A DNA stretch of 8,274 bases from a bacterium HR12 (lineage in GTDB: Bacteria; Actinomycetota; UBA4738; HRBIN12): positions 1 through 8,274 of the forward strand of contig BEHO01000035.1 of NCBI GenBank assembly GCA_002898915.1. Reading direction: 5' to 3'. Both the position numbers and the translations under genes were made by a program. Positions 1-5,659 of this stretch are shown one piece after another (the stretch's first letter is position 1; every line of letters begins with the position of its first letter). Below the pieces are notes generated by a model. It was not told the DNA's origin, made no database searches, and saw only the letters and a program-made list of their open reading frames with translations.

Positions 1-699
1 GTACGGGGTGCGCACCATCGGCTTGCGCTCGATCAGGAAGTCCCGCACGCGCTCGAGGTCCGCGTCCGTGAGGGACCAGGGATCCTCGTACCCGAGGGCG
101 AGCGCCGCCACCGCGATCGTGGTCGCCGCCGTGTCCTCCAGCGCCACCCTCCCCTCCAGCCTCGGGTCGGTGAGCAGGGCGCGGAAGGACGCGATCCCCT
201 CGGGGACGGCCTCCGGGTCGTACACGATCCCGGAGGTCCCGCCCTGCTCCGGCACGAGCCAGTACTCGCCGTCCACCTGCACCCCGTCCGTCTCCTTCAG
301 GGCCGGGAAGAGGTGGTCCCACTCCTCGATCCGGGACGGGTCGATCGGCTGGATCAGCCCCAGGTCGATCATGCGCCGCGTGTCCTCCACGCAGATCTCG
401 ACGACGTCGGCCTGGAACCCTCCCCGGAGCTTGGTGATCGCCTCGTCGCCGCTCGAGTACGGCGCCTTGCGCACCGTGAGCTCGGGGTGCTGCTCCTCGA
501 AGGGCTGCATGATCTCGTCCCGCATGGAGTCCTCGTACCCGAAGAACGTCACGGTGCCCGTGAGCTCGACCTCGCCGCCGCCGGTGGGCGTGGGGGCCGG
601 CTCCTGGCCGCCGCCGCACGCGGCGAGCACGACGGACAGGACGAGCGCGCCCCCCGACGCCCACCGCGTCAGACCCGATCCGATCCGTCGCGCTCGCAT
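1..699 (-). CDS. Polyamine-type ABC transporter substrate-binding lipoprotein, C-terminus cut by window edge
   Basis: The frame is open from the ATG at 699 to the window edge, giving the first 233 residues. The N-terminus is a lipoprotein signal: Arg-rich start, hydrophobic stretch about residues 14-27, then lipobox LAAC with Cys28 as the lipidated residue, followed by a Gly/Pro/Thr-rich linker to about 45. The mature part matches the spermidine/putrescine-binding (PotD/PotF-like, SBP_bac_8) fold: TGTVTFFGYED near 47-57, SGDEAITKLRGGF 83-95, GGTSGIVYD 153-161 and GYEDP 203-207. It should sit outside the membrane and deliver a small cationic or amino compound to an ABC permease not visible here. 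It is a close paralogue of the gene just upstream (710-1795); a hand count gives about 109 identities in 188 aligned residues. The start is set by a strong GGAGGT site overlapping that gene's stop. Family assignment is firm; substrate is inference. Confidence 0.9.
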   Translation of the reverse strand, partial: MRARRIGSGLTRWASGGALVLSVVLAACGGGQEPAPTPTGGGEVELTGTVTFFGYEDSMRDEIMQPFEEQHPELTVRKAPYSSGDEAITKLRGGFQADVVEICVEDTRRMIDLGLIQPIDPSRIEEWDHLFPALKETDGVQVDGEYWLVPEQGGTSGIVYDPEAVPEGIASFRALLTDPRLEGRVALEDTAATTIAVAALALGYEDPWSLTDADLERVRDFLIERKPMVRTPY

Positions 700-712
700 C
701 GGCACCTCCTCA
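700..712 (-). promoter_or_regulatory. Ribosome binding site overlapping the upstream stop codon
   Basis: On the minus strand the junction reads TGAGGAGGTGCCGATG. The TGA of the upstream lipoprotein gene abuts GGAGGT, which lies 4 nt before the ATG at 699. This fixes the start of the partial lipoprotein gene and suggests translational coupling of the two paralogues. Confidence 0.8.
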
Positions 713-1795
713 GGCCGCGCGGACCCGGCTCCAGACCTCCTGCCAGCGGTCGTAGTTCTCGGGGATCACGTACGGGATCGCCGCCTGCAGCTGCTCCGGG
801 TGCTCCATCCCGATCGCTCGCACGATCGCATCCGAGAGGACGGCGAGGGTGTCCTGGTTCGAGACGAGGTACTGGAACTTCCGAGCCTGGTACGCCTGGA
901 TCTCGGGCTGCGCGTAGTGGTTGATGAGCGCGTACGCCGCGTCCACGTTCTCCGCGGCCGCCCCGATCCCGTAGCCGCACACCCACGTGAGCTGGCCCTC
1001 CTCGGCCAGCGAGAACTCCACGGGGACCCCCTGCTCCTTCAGGAGGTTCGAGATCCCCGGGTAGCCGGGGGCCGCCGCCACGATCTCGCCGGACTCGAAG
1101 AGGTTCATGACGTCCGCGTCGCCCCGGAAGAACGTCCGGATGTCGCCCTTGTGCGCGATCAGGAAGCGCTCGACCTCCGCCAGGGCGTTCTCGTCCAGCG
1201 CCAGCGGCTCCTCGTAGCCGAGGGCCATCGCCGCGATGGCGATGTTGGTCAGGGCGTCGCTCCCCAGGGCGATCCGGCCCGCGAAGCGGGGGTCGAAGAG
1301 GTCCCGGTACGCGTGGATCCCCTCGGGCACCGCCTCGGCGTCGTAGAGGATCCCGGTGGTCCCCCCCACCATGGGCACGACGTACACCTCACCGTCGACC
1401 GTCACCCCCGCCATCGACCGCAGCGAGGGGAACATCCGGTCCCAGGCCTCGATCCGGGTCGTGTCGATGGGCTGGAGCAGTCCGAGCGCGACCATCCGGG
1501 GCGTGTCCTCGATGCAGACGTTGATCACGTCCGCCCGGAACCCGCCGCGCAGCTTCGTGATGGCCTCGTCGCCGCTGGCGAACGCGGCGGTGCGGAGCGT
1601 GAGGTCGGGGTTCGCCTCCTCGAACGGTCCGAGCAGGTGCGGATCGAACGCGTCCTCGTAGGCGAAGAACGTCACCGTCCCGGTGAGCTCCGCCGTCTCC
1701 GGTGACGTCGTCGCCTCGCCGGGGGCGGACGCGCCGCCGCACGCCGCCGCGAGCGCCACGATCGCCATCAGTCCCACCCATCTCCACCGCGCCAT
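710..1795 (-). CDS. Polyamine-type ABC transporter substrate-binding lipoprotein
   Basis: Complete 361-residue protein, usual length for PotD/PotF-like binding proteins. The frame stays open upstream to 1900, but the ATG at 1795 is chosen because it follows a strong GGAGGT site and begins a proper lipoprotein signal: RWRW, hydrophobic core about 7-18, then LAAAC with Cys19 lipidated. Ala rather than Leu sits at -3 of the lipobox. A Ser/Thr/Pro-rich linker follows to about 36. Two alpha/beta lobes then carry TGTVTFFAYED (38-48), SGDEAITKLRGGF (74-86), GGTTGILYD (144-152), GYEEP (193-197), FESGE (233-237) and WVCGYGIG (271-278). The Trp/Asp/Glu set that grips spermidine in E. coli PotD is not clearly conserved (for example PGYPG stands where PotD has WNGS), so polyamine binding is a family-level guess. 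It is sandwiched between an M20 hydrolase gene and its own paralogue, pointing to import of the compound that block processes. Confidence 0.92.
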   Translation of the reverse strand: MARWRWVGLMAIVALAAACGGASAPGEATTSPETAELTGTVTFFAYEDAFDPHLLGPFEEANPDLTLRTAAFASGDEAITKLRGGFRADVINVCIEDTPRMVALGLLQPIDTTRIEAWDRMFPSLRSMAGVTVDGEVYVVPMVGGTTGILYDAEAVPEGIHAYRDLFDPRFAGRIALGSDALTNIAIAAMALGYEEPLALDENALAEVERFLIAHKGDIRTFFRGDADVMNLFESGEIVAAAPGYPGISNLLKEQGVPVEFSLAEEGQLTWVCGYGIGAAAENVDAAYALINHYAQPEIQAYQARKFQYLVSNQDTLAVLSDAIVRAIGMEHPEQLQAAIPYVIPENYDRWQEVWSRVRAA

Positions 1796-1809
1796 GCGCA
1801 ACCTCCTCA
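1796..1809 (-). promoter_or_regulatory. Ribosome binding site overlapping the upstream stop codon
   Basis: The minus strand reads TGAGGAGGTTGCGCATG. GGAGG directly follows the TGA of the M20 gene and lies 6 nt before the ATG at 1795. It rules out the longer open frame that extends upstream to 1900 and suggests coupling of hydrolase and binding-protein translation. Confidence 0.8.
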
Positions 1810-2916
1810 CGCTTCGACCGTCGATCCACGATGGGCCCAGGAGCGCACCAGCTCCGCGAGGACCCTGGCCGCCGCCAGGACCTCGACGACGTCGATCCAC
1901 TCGTCGGGCCGGTGGGCCTCCCGCAGGTGGCCGGGCCCGTAGACCACCGCCTCGGAGCCGGCCCGCTCCACGAAGTTGTGCGCGTCCGTCCAGCTCGGCA
2001 TCCCCCCGTACGCGGGCTCCGCCCCCGTGGCCTCCCGGACGGCTCGGGCGAGCGCCCCGGGAAGCCTGGCGTCGGGCGGCGTCTCAAAGGGATCGGCCAT
2101 CTCGATCAGCTCCACGTCGGCGCCGTGGCGCACGGCGAGGTCCCGGAGGGCGGCCAGGGCCTCCTCCGCCCGCACCGGCGGGGAGAGGCGGAGATCCGCG
2201 CGGATCCGAGCGTCGCCCGGCACCGCGAACAACGGGCCGCCCGCGTGGACCTCCTCGATGCCCACCGCCGAGGGCCCGAGCAGCGGGTGGGGGGCGACCC
2301 GGGTGATGGACAGGTCCGCGAGCTCCAGGATCAGCCGCGCGGCCCGGACGGCCGCGTTGTCCCCCTCCTCGATGAGCGAGCCGTGGACGCTCCGGCCCGT
2401 CACGTGCACCCACGCCTCGACGTACCCCGCCTCGGCCGTGCAGATCCGGCCCCCGGTCCCCTCGAGCGCGACCACCGCCCGCGGTCGGACCGCGTCGGCG
2501 AGGGCGGCCGAGCCAGTGCCGCCCCACTCCTCGTCGACGGTGAACGCGAGCCCCACCGCCTCGGGCAGATCGGCCCCGAACCACCGGGCGAGCAGGAGCA
2601 AGGTCGCAACCCCGCCCTTGTCGTCCTGGGCCCCGAGCCCGCGGACGACGATCCCCTCGACGACCGCCTCCGGGCTCCAGGACCAGGTCGGGCGGATCGT
2701 GTCCACGTGCGCGACGAGGAGGAGCTCCGGTCGGTCCGACGCCCCCGCCAGCAGCTCCCACCGCTCCCCGTCCACGGGGATGCGGCGGGCCCGGCATCCG
2801 AGCTCGGCGAGCCGTCGCTCGAGGTGCGCGAGGATCCGGCCCTCCTCCCCGTACGGGGAGGGGATCTCGATCAGCCGCGCCAGCTCCCGGGTCGCCCACG
2901 CGAGGTCCTCCCCCAC
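1807..2916 (-). CDS. M20 family metallopeptidase / deacylase (ArgE/DapE-like)
   Basis: 369-residue cytoplasmic zinc (or cobalt) hydrolase of the M20 family, which includes acetylornithine deacetylase, succinyl-diaminopimelate desuccinylase and various dipeptidases. All catalytic elements are present: HVDT with ligand His70 and Asp72; GLGAQDDKGG with bridging Asp98; DEEWGG with general base Glu129 and ligand Glu130; ALEGTG with ligand Glu152; and a late GHLREAHRPDE with ligand His335. SVHGS around His178 marks the lid/dimerisation domain inserted between the two halves of the catalytic domain. No signal peptide. The start is GTG at 2916, preceded by GGAGG 6 nt upstream, 3 nt after the aminotransferase stop. 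Its place between an aminotransferase and amine-type binding proteins suggests it removes an acyl or aminoacyl group from the imported compound or its product. The exact substrate cannot be told: close M20 subfamilies differ little in these motifs. Confidence 0.92.
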   Translation of the reverse strand: MGEDLAWATRELARLIEIPSPYGEEGRILAHLERRLAELGCRARRIPVDGERWELLAGASDRPELLLVAHVDTIRPTWSWSPEAVVEGIVVRGLGAQDDKGGVATLLLLARWFGADLPEAVGLAFTVDEEWGGTGSAALADAVRPRAVVALEGTGGRICTAEAGYVEAWVHVTGRSVHGSLIEEGDNAAVRAARLILELADLSITRVAPHPLLGPSAVGIEEVHAGGPLFAVPGDARIRADLRLSPPVRAEEALAALRDLAVRHGADVELIEMADPFETPPDARLPGALARAVREATGAEPAYGGMPSWTDAHNFVERAGSEAVVYGPGHLREAHRPDEWIDVVEVLAAARVLAELVRSWAHRGSTVEA

Positions 2917-2932
2917 CGCTCACCTCCCTCCG
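2917..2932 (-). promoter_or_regulatory. Ribosome binding site inside the end of the aminotransferase gene
   Basis: The minus strand reads CGGAGGGAGGTGAGCGGTG. The GGAGG lies just before the aminotransferase TGA and 6 nt before the GTG start at 2916. This supports the GTG start and tight coupling of the two genes. Confidence 0.7.
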
Positions 2933-4290
2933 CAGACCTCGGCCACGGCCTCCTCGAAGATGGCGCCCGCCTGCCGCAGCATCTCCTCGGGCATCGTGAG
3001 GGCGGGCTGCCACCGCACCACCCACATGCCGTCGTCGTAGATGTTGGCGAGGCCGCGCCGGACGCACGCCGCGTGCACCCGCCGGGCGAGGTCCACCGCC
3101 GGGGTCTTGCGCTCGCGCTCCTCGACGAACTCGACGGCGATGTAGAGGCCCTTGATCCGCACGTCGCCGACGTGCTCGTACCGATCGACGAGGGGGTCGA
3201 GGACCTCGTGGGCGATCCGTTCCAGCTCGACCGCCCGTTCGAGCAGGCCCTCCCGCTCGATCACCTCGATCCCCCGGAGCGCGGCGACGCACGCGGGCGG
3301 CGTCCAGGCGAACGTCCCGCCCGCGTAGGCGTGGAGCTCGCCCATCACCGCTTCGGTGCCGAGGGTCGCGCCGATGGGCATCACCCCGCCGGAGAGGCCA
3401 TTCGCGAGGCACATCAGGTCGGGCTCCACGCCCCAGTGCTCGACCCCGAACATCCGCCCGGTGCGGCCGAAGCCCGTCTGCACCTCGTCGGCGCAGAGGA
3501 GCCAGCCGTGCTCGCGGCAGAGCGCGGTGAGGGCCTCCCAGAAGGGCGCCGGCGGGATCAGCACGCCGGCCTCGCCGGCGACCGGCTCGATCATGACCCC
3601 GGCGATGCGGTCGGGCGGCGTGAGGTACCGGAGCACCTGCTCGCGGACGTAGTCGATGACGCACACGCCGTCGCAGGCCCGGGGATCCCGGTGGAAGGGG
3701 CACCGGTAGGGGTGCGGGTACGGCACGTGGATGTAGCCGCCCACGGACTCCCGGACGTATCGGCTCCCCTCCGGCTCCTGCGACCCCACGGCGAGGGCGG
3801 CCTGGGTCTCGCCGTGGTACTGGCCGAGGAAGGTGAGGATGAGCGGGCGCCCCGTGCGCACCCGCATGAACTTGATCGCGGTCTCCACGGACTCGGTCCC
3901 CGAGATCTCCGGAACGACCCGCGAGAGGCCCCCCGGGGCGATCTCCGCCAGCTTCTCGGCGAGGGCCACGGCGGGCTCGGAGCAGACGTAGTCGGTGATC
4001 TCGACCCCGTAGGCGCGGAGGGCGTCCACGACGGGCTCCACCACGTCCGGGTGACAGGCGCCCACGTTCGTGGACCCCCAGCCCGTCACCATGTCGATGT
4101 ACCGGTTCCCGTCGACGTCCTCCAGGACCGAGCCCCACTTGCGGGCGAGGACGAACGGCATGCTCTCGTAGGAGAGCTCACCCCACAGGCGCGCGCGGGC
4201 CCGCCCGAGGAGCGCGGCCGAGCGGGGACCGGGTGGCTCGACCCGGATCAGCGGCGCCTCGGGCTCCGACGGTCGGTCCGCCTCCAGCAT
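2920..4290 (-). CDS. Class III aminotransferase (putrescine/4-aminobutyrate type) with the catalytic Lys replaced by Asn
   Basis: 456 residues, full length for fold-type I class III PLP aminotransferases. PLP-site elements are present: SGTE (130-133) for the phosphate, YHG (158-160) stacking on the ring, EP (235-236), ADEVQTGFGRTG (267-278) with Asp268 for the pyridine nitrogen and Gln271, and Thr326. The region CLANGLSGGVMPIGA (294-308) closely resembles, from memory, the CLAKALGGGVMPIGA stretch of E. coli putrescine aminotransferase PatA/YgjG. Here, however, the Schiff-base lysine is Asn297 (AAT at 3400-3402), one base from AAG. Also unusual are FAWTP (327-331) where many relatives have FGGNP, and a Cys group at 197, 206 and 210. 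The ATG at 4290 has no Shine-Dalgarno and may be leaderless. It heads the block with the M20 hydrolase and binding proteins. The expected role is moving an amino group from a diamine or omega-amino acid to 2-oxoglutarate. With Asn297 normal transamination should fail, so the protein may be inactive, repurposed, or carry a sequence error. Confidence 0.9.
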   Translation of the reverse strand: MLEADRPSEPEAPLIRVEPPGPRSAALLGRARARLWGELSYESMPFVLARKWGSVLEDVDGNRYIDMVTGWGSTNVGACHPDVVEPVVDALRAYGVEITDYVCSEPAVALAEKLAEIAPGGLSRVVPEISGTESVETAIKFMRVRTGRPLILTFLGQYHGETQAALAVGSQEPEGSRYVRESVGGYIHVPYPHPYRCPFHRDPRACDGVCVIDYVREQVLRYLTPPDRIAGVMIEPVAGEAGVLIPPAPFWEALTALCREHGWLLCADEVQTGFGRTGRMFGVEHWGVEPDLMCLANGLSGGVMPIGATLGTEAVMGELHAYAGGTFAWTPPACVAALRGIEVIEREGLLERAVELERIAHEVLDPLVDRYEHVGDVRIKGLYIAVEFVEERERKTPAVDLARRVHAACVRRGLANIYDDGMWVVRWQPALTMPEEMLRQAGAIFEEAVAEVCGGR

Positions 4291-4296
4291 GCGGCG

Positions 4297-4325
4297 ACCG
4301 TAGCGCCGGATCCCACCGATCGCAA
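4297..4325 (-). promoter_or_regulatory. Candidate promoter for the aminotransferase block, possibly leaderless
   Basis: On the minus strand a -35-like TTGCGA (4320-4325) is followed by exactly 17 nt and a -10-like TACGGT (4297-4302), then CGCCGC and the ATG at 4290. The TANNNT-N6-ATG spacing would put the transcript start at or next to the start codon. That agrees with the absence of a Shine-Dalgarno there. Matches to consensus are 4/6 and 3/6, so this is a proposal rather than a firm call. Confidence 0.4.
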
Positions 4326-4340
4326 GGGAGAAACCTTGCG
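4321..4340. repeat. Perfect 7-bp inverted repeat, possible operator
   Basis: CGCAAGG (4321-4327) and CCTTGCG (4334-4340) are exact reverse complements around a 6-nt spacer, in the 57-nt gap between the Lrp-type regulator and the aminotransferase. It covers most of the candidate -35 element. No T-run follows it in the direction of transcription, so it does not look like an intrinsic terminator; an operator is the better reading. Confidence 0.5.
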
Positions 4341-4347
4341 GTTCCCG

Positions 4348-4845
4348 TCAGGCACGCGCCGGATTTCTGCCTGATTCCGTAAGCCCGGAGGCCGACTCCA
4401 GCGCCATGTAGCGGTAGGAGTCCTTCGGGACCTGCAGGATGGTGAACACCTCGACCTGGTCCACCCCCGGCGCCCGCCGGATGCCGTCGGAGAGCACCCG
4501 GAGCAGGTGCTCCGGCCCGTCGTACACGACCTCGATGAGCAGGTCGAAGGAGCCCGTGCAGATCGCGATGTAGTCGACCTCCGGGATCCGCTCGAGGGCC
4601 CGCACCGCGTCCCCCACCGGGCCACGCAGCCGGATCCCCACCTCGGCGAGCTGGAGTCCGAGCTTGAGGGGGTCGGCGACGGCGATGATCTGGACGAGGC
4701 CCTTGCGGACGAGCCGGTTCACCCGGTGCCGCACCGTGGCTTCCGCGAGGCCGAGCTCGCGCCCGAGCGCCGCGAAGGGCATCCGACCGTCCTCCTGGAG
4801 CCGCTCGAGGATCGCGAGATCCGTACGGTCGAGCAGCGCGCGCAT
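4348..4845 (-). CDS. Lrp/AsnC family transcriptional regulator
   Basis: 165-residue DNA-binding regulator of the feast/famine (Lrp/AsnC) family, usual length. LDRTDLAILERLQEDGR (5-21) opens the winged helix-turn-helix, with the recognition part in LGLAEATVRHRVNRL (31-45) and KGLVQ (48-52). The C-terminal ligand-sensing and oligomerising RAM domain spans about 67-140, including GSFDLLIEV (98-106) and a final strand VEVFTILQVPKD (131-142). The ATG at 4845 is preferred over the in-frame GTG at 4854, because GGAGGTGA lies 8 nt before the ATG but abuts the GTG. Such regulators usually bind amino acids or related small molecules and control adjacent genes as well as their own. Here the adjacent genes are the aminotransferase, hydrolase and binding proteins, all on the same strand, so this is probably their local regulator. 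The effector is unknown. Confidence 0.93.
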   Translation of the reverse strand: MRALLDRTDLAILERLQEDGRMPFAALGRELGLAEATVRHRVNRLVRKGLVQIIAVADPLKLGLQLAEVGIRLRGPVGDAVRALERIPEVDYIAICTGSFDLLIEVVYDGPEHLLRVLSDGIRRAPGVDQVEVFTILQVPKDSYRYMALESASGLTESGRNPARA

Positions 4846-4860
4846 CCGTATCACCTCCCT
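4846..4860 (-). promoter_or_regulatory. Ribosome binding site deciding the regulator start
   Basis: The minus strand reads AGGGAGGTGATACGGATG. The GGAGG lies 8 nt from the ATG at 4845 and immediately before the alternative GTG at 4854, which is therefore too close to be the start. Confidence 0.75.
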
Positions 4861-4880
4861 GAGACGGCGAAACGATACGG
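4846..4880. repeat. Inverted repeat flanking the regulator's leader, possible autoregulatory site
   Basis: CCGTATC (4846-4852) and GATACGG (4874-4880) are exact reverse complements with 21 nt between them. One arm touches the start codon of the Lrp-type gene and the other overlaps its candidate -10 box. A spaced pair at this location would suit binding by an Lrp oligomer, but a chance match is possible in a gap this GC-rich. Confidence 0.35.
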
Positions 4881-4900
4881 GTTCCGCCGGTAGGTGGCGA
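4872..4900 (-). promoter_or_regulatory. Candidate promoter for the Lrp-type regulator
   Basis: On the minus strand TCGCCA (4895-4900, 4/6 to the -35 consensus) is followed by 17 nt and TATCGT (4872-4877, 4/6 to the -10 consensus). The predicted start would be near 4865, giving a leader of about 20 nt that contains the GGAGG site. It lies in the 70-nt gap after the methyltransferase gene. No terminator was seen there, so read-through from the upstream operon is also possible. Confidence 0.35.
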
Positions 4901-4915
4901 TCGTGGCCGCTCTTC

Positions 4916-5659
4916 TCAGCGGTCGGCGACGATCACGAACCGCGGATGGTGCTCCAGCCAGGCGAGCACCGGTCCGGTGTGCCGGATCTGCGCCCACTCC
5001 ACGTCCCGGAGCCGCCGCAGGCGCACCGCGCGCCACCCGGCCCGGTACACCGCCTCGATCATCGGCTCGGGGCTCGATCGCCGGGCGAGGGGAAGATGGG
5101 GCAGGACCTCCTCGGGGTAGGGGGCGTGGTGGTCGTGGGGGACGCGGAGCGCCCGGCGCACCGCCTCGGCGAGGAGCGACCGCGCGCGATGGAGCGCGCC
5201 GTCCCCGCCCCAGCTCCCCTCGAACAGGACCAGGCGGCCGCCGGGGACGGTGACCTCCAGCCAGGCCCGGAGCGCCCCCTCGGGGTCCGGGAGCGTCCAG
5301 AGGACGTGCCGCTCCATCACCGCGTCGAAGGGCCCCGGCGGCGGCTCCTCCGCCCGGCCGTGGACGAGCTCGAGGTCGAGGGCACGCTCGGCCGCCTTGC
5401 GGGCGGCGACGGCGAGCATGCGCTCGGAGAGGTCGAGGCCCGTCACCCGATGCCCGAGCTCGGCCGCGAGGAGCGCGAGCGCGCCCGTACCGGCCCCCGC
5501 GTCGAGCACGCGGGCGGGCGGCTCGGGCAGGACGTCGCCGAGGGCTCGGCGCCACGCCGCGGCCTCCACCGGATCGCTGATCGCGTGGGACCGGGCGTCG
5601 TCGTAGGTCTCGGCGTCCCGGTCCCACCACGCGCGGATCGCCTCGTGGAGGTCGGTCAT
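4916..5659 (-). CDS. Class I SAM-dependent methyltransferase, substrate unknown
   Basis: 247 residues with a Rossmann-type methyltransferase core. Motif I is VLDAGAGTG (51-59), the acidic residue after strand 2 is Asp76 in GLDLSE, GRAEE at 101-105 is the adenine-side loop, and FDAVMERHVLWTLPDP (111-126) covers motif IV, followed by PGGRLVLFEG (139-148). The N-terminal helix WWDRDAETYDDARSHAISDP (11-30) resembles the substrate cap of UbiE-like small-molecule methyltransferases. The C-terminal half (150-247) is rich in Arg and His and gives no substrate clue. The ATG at 5659 overlaps the upstream thioredoxin-TPR stop as TGATG and has no good Shine-Dalgarno, so translation probably restarts after termination of that gene. 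The frame continues open upstream, but there it is only a shadow of the thioredoxin-TPR gene. It is the last gene of the metal ATPase/thioredoxin group. I do not recognise a specific function. Confidence 0.88.
   Translation of the reverse strand: MTDLHEAIRAWWDRDAETYDDARSHAISDPVEAAAWRRALGDVLPEPPARVLDAGAGTGALALLAAELGHRVTGLDLSERMLAVAARKAAERALDLELVHGRAEEPPPGPFDAVMERHVLWTLPDPEGALRAWLEVTVPGGRLVLFEGSWGGDGALHRARSLLAEAVRRALRVPHDHHAPYPEEVLPHLPLARRSSPEPMIEAVYRAGWRAVRLRRLRDVEWAQIRHTGPVLAWLEHHPRFVIVADR

Noticed and set aside
1..1795. The two lipoprotein genes as an assembly duplication artefact
   Set aside because: The copies differ throughout at protein and DNA level (about 58% protein identity by hand count) and have different signal peptides and linkers, so they are genuine diverged paralogues.
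1796..1900. Longer N-terminus for the complete binding protein, starting at 1900
   Set aside because: It would bury the lipoprotein signal peptide behind 35 Arg/Gly-rich residues and overlap the M20 gene. The ATG at 1795 has the ribosome site.
2084..4138. Minus-strand frame of 684 codons spanning the M20 and aminotransferase genes
   Set aside because: Out of frame with both real genes, whose catalytic motifs are all in the other frames; the product is Gly/Arg/Pro-rich filler.
4321..4340. Intrinsic terminator after the regulator gene
   Set aside because: The 7-bp stem is short and no T-run follows in the minus-strand direction (ATCGGTGGG follows), so an operator is more likely.
1702..4374. 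Long plus-strand open frame of 890 codons, with another at 8-1705
   Set aside because: It runs antisense to well-recognised M20, aminotransferase and lipoprotein genes. Its translation is low-complexity Arg/Pro/Gly/Asp text with no family resemblance, typical of shadow frames in GC-rich DNA.
4846..4854. GTG start at 4854 for the Lrp-type regulator
   Set aside because: The GGAGG abuts this GTG with no spacing, whereas the ATG at 4845 has 8 nt spacing.
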